The notes beneath the pieces were generated by a model. The model ran no database searches. It saw only the letters and a program-made list of their open reading frames with translations, and was not told the origin of the DNA. Shown piece by piece: positions 23,805 to 32,461 of a stretch of DNA of 32,461 bases; within the stretch, counting starts at the first letter, position 1, and each line of letters starts with the position of its first letter. Origin of the DNA: Bacteroidota bacterium (lineage in GTDB: Bacteria; Bacteroidota; Bacteroidia; Bacteroidales; JABHKC01); contig JABHKC010000183.1 in the NCBI GenBank assembly GCA_018692315.1, positions 1 through 32,461 of the forward strand, read 5' to 3'. The position numbers were made by a program, and so were the translations under genes.

Positions 23805-25073
23805 ATGGCTATATTTTTAAAAAATGCAAATTTTATCGATTGGAAAACTTTAGAGTTCAAAGTAAAAAGTGTTAAAGTAGAAAGTGGAATTTTTGGAAAA
23901 GTATCATTTTTGGATACTATTCCTGAAAACTTAAATCAAGACGATGAAATTATAGATTGCACCGGAAAAATAGTTACAAAATCCTTTGCAAATGCTCATC
24001 ATCATATTTATTCGGCTTTGGCAATAGGAATGCCGCCTCCAAAACACAATCCAAAGAATTTTGTTGAAATACTGAAATATATTTGGTGGAATCTCGATAA
24101 AAAACTTGATAAAGAAATAATTGAAGTAAGCGCCTTATCGGCTGCAATTGAAAGTGTAAAGAATGGAGTAACTTTTGTCATAGATCATCACTCTTCGCCA
24201 AATTGTATTGAAAATTCGCTTCATACAATTTCTGATGCTTTCGAGAAAGTTGGCTTGTCGCATTTGTTATGTTATGAAATTTCGGACCGCGATGGTGCAA
24301 TTGCCACAGAACGAGCTTTTGCAGAAACAGAGAATTATTTAAAACAAAAACAGGCTTTGGTTGGTTTGCACGCTTCGTTCACGATAGGAGAGGAGACCTT
24401 GGAACGAGCTGTCCGCTTGGCTGAAAACTTCGATTCGGGAATTCATATCCATGTTGCAGAAGATAAATTTGACCAAAAACACTGCCTCGAAAAATATAAT
24501 AAAACTGTAGTTGAAAGACTTAAAGAATTTGGGGCATTAGAATCATCGAAAACAATTTTAGCTCATTGCCTTCACATTTCTAAGATTGAGAGGGAAATAT
24601 TAAGAAAATCCGAAACCTTTGTTGTTCAAAATTCTGAAAGCAATTTAAATAATAAAGTAGGTTTTTTTGATGGAAATAAAATTGAAAAAAGCATTATGAT
24701 AGGAACCGATGGGATGCACAGCGATGTTTTGCGGAGTGCAAAATCGGCATATTTTGTTGGAAAAAAATTTGAAAACATTGAATTTCCGGATGTTTATCGT
24801 AGATTTAGAAATGTCCATAAATATATAGCCAAAAACAATTTCCTTGGCGATGCTGATAACAATTTTGTAGTCTTGAACTATAATTCTCCAACGGAAATTA
24901 ATGAAAGCAATTTCCTGTCTCATTTTATTTTTGGAATAGAATCGAAACATATTGAGCATGTTATTTCAAGCGGAAAATTAATTATTAAGGATAGAAAATC
25001 TACTCTTGTTGATGAAGATAAAATAAGGAATTTCTCTATAGAAATGGGAAAAAAACTATGGAAAAGCTTATAA
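23805..25073 (+). CDS. SsnA/cytosine deaminase-type aminohydrolase
   Basis: 422 residues from the ATG at 23805; an upstream TTG frame start at 23778 is less likely. It belongs to the amidohydrolase superfamily (COG0402 type). Metal ligands: NAHHHIYSA (HxH form), HIHVAE, ILAHCLHIS and IGTDGMHSD (Asp). SKSAYFVGKK-like and NFLGDADNNFVVLNY segments fit the SsnA group, which is usually found with purine or hydantoin-degrading genes, though here it stands alone. Probable deamination or hydrolysis of a cyclic nitrogen compound; substrate not readable. Ends at a bidirectional terminator. Confidence 0.75.
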   Translation: MAIFLKNANFIDWKTLEFKVKSVKVESGIFGKVSFLDTIPENLNQDDEIIDCTGKIVTKSFANAHHHIYSALAIGMPPPKHNPKNFVEILKYIWWNLDKKLDKEIIEVSALSAAIESVKNGVTFVIDHHSSPNCIENSLHTISDAFEKVGLSHLLCYEISDRDGAIATERAFAETENYLKQKQALVGLHASFTIGEETLERAVRLAENFDSGIHIHVAEDKFDQKHCLEKYNKTVVERLKEFGALESSKTILAHCLHISKIEREILRKSETFVVQNSESNLNNKVGFFDGNKIEKSIMIGTDGMHSDVLRSAKSAYFVGKKFENIEFPDVYRRFRNVHKYIAKNNFLGDADNNFVVLNYNSPTEINESNFLSHFIFGIESKHIEHVISSGKLIIKDRKSTLVDEDKIRNFSIEMGKKLWKSL

Positions 25074-25113
25074 AAAAAAATCGTGTGCTTCATACAAAAC
25101 ACACGATTTTTTT
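25072..25113. terminator. Bidirectional rho-independent terminator
   Basis: TCGTGTG (25081-25087) pairs with CACACGA (25100-25106), flanked by a run of A on the left and of T on the right, so it can stop both the plus-strand aminohydrolase and the minus-strand 1775-aa gene that converge here. Confidence 0.85.
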
Positions 25114-25130
25114 AATAGAACAAATAGTTT

Positions 25131-28100
25131 TTACTTAACAATATTCATAGTCTTTGTTTTAACAAAGTCGCCAGCTTCCATTTTATAAAAATAGGTGCCT
25201 GCCGGTAATTTGCTTGCATCAAAATCAAATGAATGATTTCCCGCATTTAAATTTGTAAAACTTAAAACATCCAATTTTTCTCCTAAAATATTAAATACTG
25301 AAATCTCAACATCGGAAATTTCCATAACAGAGAAACTAATATTTGTAGTTGTAGAAAATGGGTTAGGATTGTTTTGTAACAGTTGGAATTCTGCTATTCC
25401 AAATTCCGAACCTGCCAGTTTTTCAACAACAGAAATTTTATTAACTTCAAAATATTCATTTCCTTCAAGCCAACTTACTATCTGAATATTAGTTTCATCA
25501 ATTCCGTTCCAATATTTTAGAATAAATTTTTCATTTTCAATCATTCCATCAATTTGGTTGGAGTATTCATCATTTCCCCATATTGATATTGCTAAATTAT
25601 CTCCACTAAATACGGATGAACCAACAAGTTTTCCGTGTTCGCTAAAAATACCAATTTCATCCCCGATAACAGGAGTCTTACTACTCCAGGCAGAAATTGG
25701 AATACATAATGACATGTTTGAACCGGTATTTTCAACTTCAGTAAATTTGACAGGAAGCGTCAAATCGGTATATCCTGCTTTATTTAAATTTGCACTATTT
25801 GCTGGAAAATAGAAGGTTACAGCATTGTATAATTGAATCTGATAACCTTCGCCAGGTTTCATATCTCCAATAAGATTTATACCATAAGCAGGCCAATACA
25901 TCATTCCTAAACCATCTTTAACGATGCTGATATCTGATACCATTGAACTCAATACATCGGAAATTAGGGTTTGAGTTTGACGAAGATATCCCATAATACT
26001 CCAGCCTGCAGGAATAGGTACCGGTGTAAGTTCTGGTACTGCGGCCATTCCTTCAATACTTAAAACGTGAGCTGCATTCATTTTAATTTGATATCCTTCA
26101 CCAATAGCCATATTTCCAATTAAATTGATGCCATAAGCAGGCCAATACATCATTCCTAAACCGTTTTTAACAATTTCTACATCGGTAGCAATATTGACAA
26201 AAACATTACTGATAATTGGATCAAAAGGTTCAATGTAAGTTGAGAAGATTCTCCATCCTACTACTAAATTTATATCTTGAATTTGCGAAGTATGTGCAAT
26301 AAGCTCTGTGATACCACTCAATCCATTCACAGCAAATGAGCCCGTATTAGGAAAATTAGTAGTATTGTATAGTGCAGCAGCATCATATTCTGCTTCTTCA
26401 GAAACATCGTAAATTTTCCAATTAAATTCTTCACCTGTAGCAAAACCATCGTTGCCTGCATCTACTCCCCATGCAGTAACTGCAGTTGTAATTCCTGTCC
26501 ATTCTAAAAATCCTCCGCATGCTAATGTTCCAAGCGAATCGTAGAAAACTCCAATTAAATCACCAATGTCAATATTGTTGGTATCAATCATTAATGGAAT
26601 AGTATTTTGAATTAAAATAGTATGATTGATTCCCGTGTTGGGCAACACCCAAGGAGCAACAAAAATATATTTATCATTTGAAACATTCATACAACCATTT
26701 AAATCAGTTACAGCAACTGAATAAGTTCCTGTAGTGCCAACATCTATTGATTGCCCTGTTTCACCATTATTCCACAAATAGCTCGTAAAACCTGCACCAG
26801 CATCAATAATTAATGTCTGATTGTTACCAATAGTTGCATTATCGCCAATATCAACTTGTGGAAGTGTTAATACTTCTGCAATATTCATTGTTGAAAATGA
26901 ACAACCTACTGAATTTGTAACAGTTAATGAAATAATATAAGTACCAGAATTTGCATAAGTATGCTGTGGATTATTTAAATTTGAAATATTTCCATCATCA
27001 AAATCCCACAGCCAGTCCGTAATGTTGGTACTGCCAGTACCAGCCGTTGTGGTAACAATAGTTGGATCTCCAAGGCATGCAGTTGACGCTGTAAAAGAAA
27101 CATCAGGAAGTTCATTTACAGTAACAGATTGAGTAATATAATCACTACAATTGTTTTGGTTAACAACTAATAAAAAAACAGGAATAGTTCCTGCATCGGA
27201 GAATTCGTATGAAGGATTTTGCAAGGTAGATGTATTGCTAACTCCGAAAGTCCAACTCCAAGAAATTAAAGGTGAGCCTGAACCATCAGATAAGTCGGTA
27301 AATACAGTGGCTTCTCCAACACAAACTTCAGTGAAAGTAAAATCGGCAACAGGTGAGGCATATACTTCAACAGATTGTGTTATTGAATTTATACAATGAT
27401 AATCTGATACTGTAAGAGTAACATTAAACAAACCAGAGTTTTGGTATATATAAAACGGATTTTGCACATTGCTTATATTTCCATTTCCAAAATCCCAAAG
27501 CCAGTTAATAATTGTTCCATTTGCCGGAGTTGATAGATCTGTATATACATTGGCACTATCGAGACACACTGCAGGTGCTGAGAAATTGGCAGTTGGCAAA
27601 TCAAATACTAAAACATCTTGTACGATTGAAGAGCTACAACCGTTTGAATTGGTTGTAGTCAAGCTTACTGCATGGATTCCTGCATTTGAAAATGTATGAA
27701 CCGGATTAGACAAGTTGGAAGTTGTACCATCGCCAAAATCCCAAAACCAAGTTGTTAAACTTACTGTGCCACCAGTACTAGCACCGAATGACAGATCGGT
27801 AAAATGTGTTTCATTTCCAAAACAAATTGTATCTCCATAAAAATCTGCAAAAGGTTCAGCAAAAACTATAACACTACTTGTAACAATATCTAAACAGCCA
27901 AAAGAATTTGTTACAGTTAAAGTTACAGAATAAGTTCCATCTTGCAGATATACATGAAGTGGATTTTGAAGAGTTGAGTTATTTCCATCACCAAAATCCC
28001 AAAACCAAGACACTATGTTGGAGTTTGTCGAAAATGAAAAATCGTTAAAAACTGTGGTATCTCCTATGCAAACATCATTTCCCATAAAATATGCCATTGG

Positions 28101-30458
28101 CAAATTGTTAACAATAGCTTGATTTGTCATTGAATTTGTACAACCAAAAATATCTGTAGCAGTTAGTGTTACATCATATGTACCCGGCAATGCGTAAATG
28201 TGTGTGGTACTTTCTCCAACTGCAAAAGTACCATCACCAAAATCCCAAGAATAGGAGGCATTCTGACCTGGAAAAATAGATGAAATAGCAAGAATCGTTG
28301 CTTCACCAAGACAAGCCATATTATCTACACTAAAATCAACAATTGGAAGCGGATTCACTATTACTATTTGGGTTTCAAAATTTGTGCATCCATTCGCATC
28401 TGCGTATGTATATTTAATCTCATGAGGACCTTGGCCAGCTACACTTGGGCTGAAAATATTAGAAGCAATTCCGACACCATTAAATGTTCCACCTGCTGGC
28501 AATCCAATAAGTGTTACTGGAGAATGGTTTTCGCAATAACTTAATGCTAAACCAGTGAAACTGACAACCGGCAGTGGATAATGTTCAACAGTTTCTGTAA
28601 TAACTGATCCGAAACCTGTGAATGCTGAAATAGCGTAGCTTCCAATAATTGATAAGTCTGCTGTTTGCTGGAATGTATAATTAATACTTCCTCCTGAAGG
28701 AACTACAGCATATACAGTTTCAGATATAGTATTATTTGCATCAATTTGGTAAGAAACTGAAAAGCCGGTGGCATCCTGAAAATTGTAATTTGTAATTTCA
28801 ACAGTAAGCAATTCGCTGGCACTTAAATCGCAACCGGAAACTGGTGAAGTAATTGCAGTAACTGCTTTAGTTATAGCAGAGAGTGCTTGCAGGGAACTGA
28901 GGCCATTAACAAAGAAAGTGCTATCGTTGGCAAAATTGGAGTCGTAAGAAATATTTTGCATCAAATACTCGTTTCCGGTAGTAGCATCCCAAATTACCCA
29001 TTTGAAAGTTTCGCCTGTGGCAAAGCCATCATTTCCAATATCGGCTCCCCAGGCAGATATTGCAGTTTGTCCTGTCCATTCTGCATAGCCTGCACATGCC
29101 AGTATACCTAAAGAATCAAAGAAAACACCAATATAGTCTCCAGAGTCGATTGCCATTCCATCAATGGAAGTAATAATAGTTTGAGGGATTAAAATGGTAT
29201 GGTTGGTCGCTGTAATAGAATATGTCCAGCCAGGATCGGTGGCAATAGAAAATGGTGCAGTCAAGGAAGCCAATCCGCTTAGACCATTCACTACAAAATT
29301 GCCTCCATTAGGGAACATTCCAGTAAGATTATATTGAGCTTCTGCCATAAATTCCATATTTTCGGAGGCATCAAATACTTTCCAAATAAATTCTTCGCTA
29401 GGTGCAAAACCATCGTTTCCAACATCTGCACCCCAGGCTGTGATGTTTGTTGTCTGTCCTTCCCAGGCAGCATATCCCCCACATGTTAATGCTCCATTAG
29501 CCTGATAGAAAACCCCAAGATAATCGCCAGATTCAATCTGAACACCATTTATAGTAAGTGGTATTGTATTTTGGATTAAAATAGTATGGTTCGAGCCTGT
29601 TATCTGGTATGTCCAATTTGGAGCTGGCAAAGTGGCAGCAACTAAGGATTCTAATCCACTTATTCCGTTAACAGTAAAATTTCCACTATTAGGAAATGCT
29701 ACTGAATAAGTTGCAGAAGCTAATAATTCTGTATTTGATGAAGCATCCCAAATTTTCCAGACAAATTCTTCACCAGCAGCAAATCCATCAAGTCCTATGT
29801 CAGCTCCCCATGCAGAAACACTATTTGTTTGACCGTTCCATTCAGAGTAACCACCGCATTTTAAAGTTCCGAGCGAATCGAAAAATACCCCAATAAAATC
29901 GCCTGACTCAATTGCCAGACCATCAATTGTCAAAGGTATAGTATTGGGTACTAAAATGGTGTGATTCGTTCCAGTAACCGAATAGTCCCATTCTGGTGCT
30001 ACAGGATTAACAACTGGCGAAGTAGCTGATAATGATGCTAATCCACTCATTCCATTTACAGCAAAACTATTTCCATTTGGAAAACCAGTGCTTATAAAAG
30101 TCGCTGTAGCATCAAGATCTAAATTTGTGGAAGCATCCCAAATTTTGAAATTAAATATTTCATTATTTACAAATCCATCGTTTCCTATATCTGTACCCCA
30201 GGCAGCAATAGTAGAAGAAGTTCCAGCCCATTCAACAAAACCACCACAGGCTAATACTCCAAGTGAATCGTAAAAAACTCCAATATAGTCACCACTTTCA
30301 ATCTGAACACCATCAATTGTCATAGGAATCGTGGACTGCAACAAAATGGTGTGGTTCGTACTAGTAATCGGCTGATACCAATTAGGTTGCGAAAAACTTG
30401 CAGTAGAGATTAAAATACCCACCACAAGACATGCAATTTTTAATAGTTGTTTTTTCAT
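25131..30458 (-). CDS. 1775-aa secreted T9SS repeat protein (PKD repeats, repeated module, sorting domain)
   Basis: Signal peptide at 1-24 (LKIACLVVGILISTASFSQ). A roughly 120-residue module with TNHTIL, SGDYIGVFYDSLG, LACGGY, AWGxDIGNDGF and KIWDAS motifs occurs four times in tandem (about 27-146, 157-274, 281-400, 411-528) and a fifth time at 1270-1389. Six PKD-like domains (about 706-1197; WDFGDG cores, the fourth WDFGNG, the fifth a weaker WTFGVSN, the sixth WDFDDG) sit between. An SprB-like segment (YLWNNGETGQSIDVGTTGTY) follows. Two YWPAYGINLIG segments (1438-1449, 1521-1532) come next, then NTGSNMSLCIP and a type A sorting domain at about 1690-1775 (LLQNNPNPFSTTTNIS, VFNILGEKLD, PAGTYFYKM). 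Exported across the outer membrane and anchored or released; probable adhesin or structural role. The left-edge protein shares the module and the C-terminal assembly. Confidence 0.9.
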   Translation of the reverse strand: MKKQLLKIACLVVGILISTASFSQPNWYQPITSTNHTILLQSTIPMTIDGVQIESGDYIGVFYDSLGVLACGGFVEWAGTSSTIAAWGTDIGNDGFVNNEIFNFKIWDASTNLDLDATATFISTGFPNGNSFAVNGMSGLASLSATSPVVNPVAPEWDYSVTGTNHTILVPNTIPLTIDGLAIESGDFIGVFFDSLGTLKCGGYSEWNGQTNSVSAWGADIGLDGFAAGEEFVWKIWDASSNTELLASATYSVAFPNSGNFTVNGISGLESLVAATLPAPNWTYQITGSNHTILIQNTIPLTINGVQIESGDYLGVFYQANGALTCGGYAAWEGQTTNITAWGADVGNDGFAPSEEFIWKVFDASENMEFMAEAQYNLTGMFPNGGNFVVNGLSGLASLTAPFSIATDPGWTYSITATNHTILIPQTIITSIDGMAIDSGDYIGVFFDSLGILACAGYAEWTGQTAISAWGADIGNDGFATGETFKWVIWDATTGNEYLMQNISYDSNFANDSTFFVNGLSSLQALSAITKAVTAITSPVSGCDLSASELLTVEITNYNFQDATGFSVSYQIDANNTISETVYAVVPSGGSINYTFQQTADLSIIGSYAISAFTGFGSVITETVEHYPLPVVSFTGLALSYCENHSPVTLIGLPAGGTFNGVGIASNIFSPSVAGQGPHEIKYTYADANGCTNFETQIVIVNPLPIVDFSVDNMACLGEATILAISSIFPGQNASYSWDFGDGTFAVGESTTHIYALPGTYDVTLTATDIFGCTNSMTNQAIVNNLPMAYFMGNDVCIGDTTVFNDFSFSTNSNIVSWFWDFGDGNNSTLQNPLHVYLQDGTYSVTLTVTNSFGCLDIVTSSVIVFAEPFADFYGDTICFGNETHFTDLSFGASTGGTVSLTTWFWDFGDGTTSNLSNPVHTFSNAGIHAVSLTTTNSNGCSSSIVQDVLVFDLPTANFSAPAVCLDSANVYTDLSTPANGTIINWLWDFGNGNISNVQNPFYIYQNSGLFNVTLTVSDYHCINSITQSVEVYASPVADFTFTEVCVGEATVFTDLSDGSGSPLISWSWTFGVSNTSTLQNPSYEFSDAGTIPVFLLVVNQNNCSDYITQSVTVNELPDVSFTASTACLGDPTIVTTTAGTGSTNITDWLWDFDDGNISNLNNPQHTYANSGTYIISLTVTNSVGCSFSTMNIAEVLTLPQVDIGDNATIGNNQTLIIDAGAGFTSYLWNNGETGQSIDVGTTGTYSVAVTDLNGCMNVSNDKYIFVAPWVLPNTGINHTILIQNTIPLMIDTNNIDIGDLIGVFYDSLGTLACGGFLEWTGITTAVTAWGVDAGNDGFATGEEFNWKIYDVSEEAEYDAAALYNTTNFPNTGSFAVNGLSGITELIAHTSQIQDINLVVGWRIFSTYIEPFDPIISNVFVNIATDVEIVKNGLGMMYWPAYGINLIGNMAIGEGYQIKMNAAHVLSIEGMAAVPELTPVPIPAGWSIMGYLRQTQTLISDVLSSMVSDISIVKDGLGMMYWPAYGINLIGDMKPGEGYQIQLYNAVTFYFPANSANLNKAGYTDLTLPVKFTEVENTGSNMSLCIPISAWSSKTPVIGDEIGIFSEHGKLVGSSVFSGDNLAISIWGNDEYSNQIDGMIENEKFILKYWNGIDETNIQIVSWLEGNEYFEVNKISVVEKLAGSEFGIAEFQLLQNNPNPFSTTTNISFSVMEISDVEISVFNILGEKLDVLSFTNLNAGNHSFDFDASKLPAGTYFYKMEAGDFVKTKTMNIVK
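28875..30380 (-). repeat. Four tandem copies of a roughly 120-codon module
   Basis: Coding repeats of about 360-390 bp inside the 1775-aa gene. The fifth copy is at 26292-26651 and a related copy at about 720-1086 in the left-edge gene. They are clearly homologous but not identical, so they look old rather than recent duplications. Confidence 0.85.
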
Positions 30459-30923
30459 AATTTATAAGTTTAATTAATTAATTAATTTATTTTATCTATC
30501 ATTATTAAAATTTCCTCAAAATTTCCTTCACAGTGAAATAAACGTTGAGGCATATAAAAAGTTTCAAAGGCCAAATTTCATCGCTATGAAAGCCATTTGT
30601 TTAAATCTTCTTTTCTAAATTATCTCATTATCACACAAAAACATTTTAGAACAAAATTAAAAATAATTGTAAGAAATGAAAATTATTTAACTAAAAATTA
30701 TATTTCAATGCAAGAAACGATATATATATAAACTTCCGTAACTAATTCTGATTCAAGATATTATATCATTTTGGATGTTCATGAAAAATTGATTACATTT
30801 GAACAGTGAGAAAATATTTGAGATTTAATTATGAAACTGCTGTGGTTTTCGAACCAATTGGTTTAGAGTGCAATTTAATCTTTGAAGAATGCAATTAAAC
30901 CTGAGAATTTATTAGAGAGCAAT
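30459..30923. other. Divergent intergenic region
   Basis: 465 bp between divergent genes, AT-rich. It holds a TTAATTAATTAATT run near 30471-30487, a TATATATATA run at 30721-30730, a CAAAATTA (minus-strand TAATTTTG) at 30652-30659 that may be the -7 box of the 1775-aa gene, the promoter at 30771-30801, and the 12-bp palindrome AACCAATTGGTT at 30852-30863, a possible operator. No gene or RNA seen. Confidence 0.5.
30771..30801 (+). promoter_or_regulatory. Bacteroidota-type promoter for the PocR/PAS sensor
   Basis: TTG at 30771-30773, a 20-bp spacer, then TACATTTG at 30794-30801: a near-consensus pair. The leader to the ATG would be about 115 nt and includes the AACCAATTGGTT palindrome. Confidence 0.55.
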
Positions 30924-32461
30924 ATGAAAACTAAACCTACGAAAAATACATTAAATCAACTGGAATTATCAGATTTAATTCCTCTGGAAACCTTGCAAAA
31001 GCTACAAGATGGATTTGCTGATAGTTATAATATTCCTAGCTCGATAATCAGGCAGGACGGATCTCCTATAACCAATCCATCTCGCTTTACAGAATTTTGC
31101 AAGTTTGTTCGTACATCGAAAAAGGGGCTCGCCAATTGCGAAAAATTCGATACAGATTTGATGAAAGTACTTTCAGAAAAACGGAAACCTTATATTCGTA
31201 AAGGATGCACACTGAAAAATATAATTACAGGTCATGCTCCAATAATAATAGAAGGTAAACATGTTGCCAGTTTGAGTATAGGGCAATTTGTAGAAGACGA
31301 TTTTGATTTTGAGGAGATAAAAAATTATGCAAAAGAAATTGAGGTTGATGAAAAAAAACTTATAGAAGCTGCCAAAACTCTAATCTCAAATGAAAATAGA
31401 GACTTTCAATCTGCTCTACAATTCATTAATACTCTTGCACAAACTATAGGCAATCTGGCAGAAGGGAAATTAGAGCTAAAGAGAATACTTACTAAGAATA
31501 AATCTACAGAAAAGAAACTTAAAGAAAACAATGAACATTTTCAGGAGGTAGTTTCAAATATAACATCAATAGTTTGGCGGGCAGATATTGACACAGATGG
31601 TTCTTTCATAAATACCTATATTTCTCCGGTTGCTGATGAAATATTAGAGCTTTCGTTAGGCACAATTAACAATTCATGGGAAAAGTATATTAGTTATGTC
31701 AAAGCTCAATATCTGGAACCAATAGATAAAGCCTTCAAAGATGGTATCATAACTCCCGGAGCAGTAATTTCTTTAGAATATGAAGTAGTTAAAGAAAGCG
31801 GTCAAACTGCCTGGTTTTATTCTACCGGACGGTGTTTTAATAGAGATGGAAGCTTACATATTTTTGGTTCAACCATCGATATTACTGAAAAAAAGAAATC
31901 TGAACGAGCATTATCGGAAAGCGAAAGGAAACGAGAAATATGGATAGAAAATTCACCGGTTTGCACTAAAATAGTTGATCCGGATTTCAATCTTCTTTAC
32001 ATGAGTTCTTCCGGCATCAGAGAGTTGAAAATTGATAATATTCAAGAATTCTACGATAAGCCCTATCCCTTCAATTTTTATCCCGATTCCTTTAAAATTC
32101 CCATGTTAGAAAACATGAAAGAAGTAAAAGAAACCGGAACAACTATTACGCAGGAAGCCTCGGTATTGGATGTTGAAGGAAATGAATTATGGTATCAATC
32201 AAGCATTGTTCCGGTTAGTGATGAAAATGGTAAACTTGATTATTTATTGATAGTTTCATTGGAAACAACTGAACGAAAAGAAGCAGAAGAAATTCTACAG
32301 GAAAGTGAAGAGAAATATCGTGAAGTAGTAGAACGAGCTCATGACGGTATTTTTATAATTCAGGATGATATTGTTAAATTTTCAAATGCTAAACTGGCAG
32401 AACTATATGGAGGAGATTTAGATGATATTATTGGTACATCATTTAGAAATTTTGTTCATCC
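30924..32461 (+). CDS. PocR-domain and PAS-domain sensor protein, N-terminal part (3' end outside window)
   Basis: An open frame from ATG at 30924 to the right edge (512 codons). Residues about 17-185 are a PocR ligand-binding domain: LETLQKLQDGFADSYNIPSS, conserved cysteines C59, C72 and C95 (EFCKFVR, ANCEKFD, KGCTLKN), H104 in TGHAPIII, and SLSIGQFV. A helical linker follows, then PAS domains at about 193-325 (WRADIDTDGSF ... GSTIDITEKKKSE) and 330-455 (WIENSPVCTKIVDPDFNLL ... LETTERKEAEE), and the start of a third (EEKYREVVERAHDGIFIIQD). A histidine kinase or other output domain is expected after the edge but cannot be seen. PocR domains sense small molecules such as hydrocarbon derivatives; the ligand is unknown. 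It may be cytosolic, as no membrane segment is visible. Confidence 0.85.
   Translation, partial: MKTKPTKNTLNQLELSDLIPLETLQKLQDGFADSYNIPSSIIRQDGSPITNPSRFTEFCKFVRTSKKGLANCEKFDTDLMKVLSEKRKPYIRKGCTLKNIITGHAPIIIEGKHVASLSIGQFVEDDFDFEEIKNYAKEIEVDEKKLIEAAKTLISNENRDFQSALQFINTLAQTIGNLAEGKLELKRILTKNKSTEKKLKENNEHFQEVVSNITSIVWRADIDTDGSFINTYISPVADEILELSLGTINNSWEKYISYVKAQYLEPIDKAFKDGIITPGAVISLEYEVVKESGQTAWFYSTGRCFNRDGSLHIFGSTIDITEKKKSERALSESERKREIWIENSPVCTKIVDPDFNLLYMSSSGIRELKIDNIQEFYDKPYPFNFYPDSFKIPMLENMKEVKETGTTITQEASVLDVEGNELWYQSSIVPVSDENGKLDYLLIVSLETTERKEAEEILQESEEKYREVVERAHDGIFIIQDDIVKFSNAKLAELYGGDLDDIIGTSFRNFVH

Noticed and set aside
3912-25073. A joint hydantoin or purine degradation pathway formed by the hydA-like and SsnA-like genes
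   Set aside because: The two genes are 18 kb apart on opposite strands with no other pathway genes near, so the pairing is not supported.
25131-30458. CRISPR array suspected from regular repeats
   Set aside because: The repeats are about 360 bp, coding and diverged, and there are no short direct repeats with unique spacers anywhere in the window.
1-32461. tRNA, rRNA or replication origin
   Set aside because: The intergenic stretches are AT-rich and show no tRNA-like cloverleaf, ribosomal sequence or DnaA-box cluster that I could recognise.

Overview
The window is AT-rich (about one third GC by eye) and comes from a member of the Bacteroidota. Four predicted secreted proteins carry signal peptides, and two of them end in clear type A sorting domains of the type IX secretion system (T9SS). 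Promoters of the Bacteroidota form (TTG, about 18-20 bp, TAnnTTTG) stand in front of several genes, and Shine-Dalgarno sites are mostly absent. SprB and PKD repeats, a DUF2147 protein, a DUF6132-like protein and Rpn-type nucleases fit the same phylum. The genus cannot be told from the sequence; the look is that of an environmental, possibly marine, Bacteroidales or Marinilabiliales-like organism.

Layout. 1-2703 (minus) is the N-terminal 901 codons of a large secreted protein that runs off the left edge. 2704-3267 is non-coding and holds copy 1 of a 123-bp palindromic repeat. 3268-9796 (minus) holds a DUF2147 protein, a run of hydA-like amidohydrolase, unknown protein and odd secreted protein, an Rpn nuclease with a small overlapping gene, and a radical SAM protein. 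9898-10698 (minus) is a small T9SS cargo protein. 10830-13972 (plus) is an ATPase plus HNH nuclease pair that looks like a Septu defence system, joined by a 1-nt overlap to an LplT-like transporter. 14002-14635 (minus) is a PIN toxin followed by a 54-aa putative antitoxin. 14805-16565 (plus) holds a sirtuin, copy 2 of the repeat, and a thioredoxin-like lipoprotein. 16651-18861 (minus) is an apbE, pnuC, nadR-like kinase cluster for cofactor handling. 19194-21539 (plus) is a three-gene restriction-modification cassette. It is followed by a second, unrelated inverted-repeat element, then a DksA-like zinc finger protein, an RtcB ligase, a small membrane protein and an SsnA-like aminohydrolase. 25131-30458 (minus) is a 1775-aa secreted repeat protein. 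30924 to the right edge (plus) is the N-terminal part of a PocR/PAS sensor.

How the genes work together. Three separate mobile or defence modules (Septu-like pair, PIN toxin-antitoxin, MjaI-like restriction-modification) are interleaved with housekeeping and surface genes within about 11 kb, with palindromic repeats close to two of them, so 10.8-21.8 kb reads as a small accessory region. The two giant secreted proteins at the ends share the same C-terminal assembly and the same roughly 120-residue repeated module, so they are paralogues in architecture.

The least expected item is the cassette methyltransferase: its C-terminal third looks like a staphylococcal-nuclease fold that lacks a catalytic arginine. 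All function calls are from reading motifs; no database search was possible.
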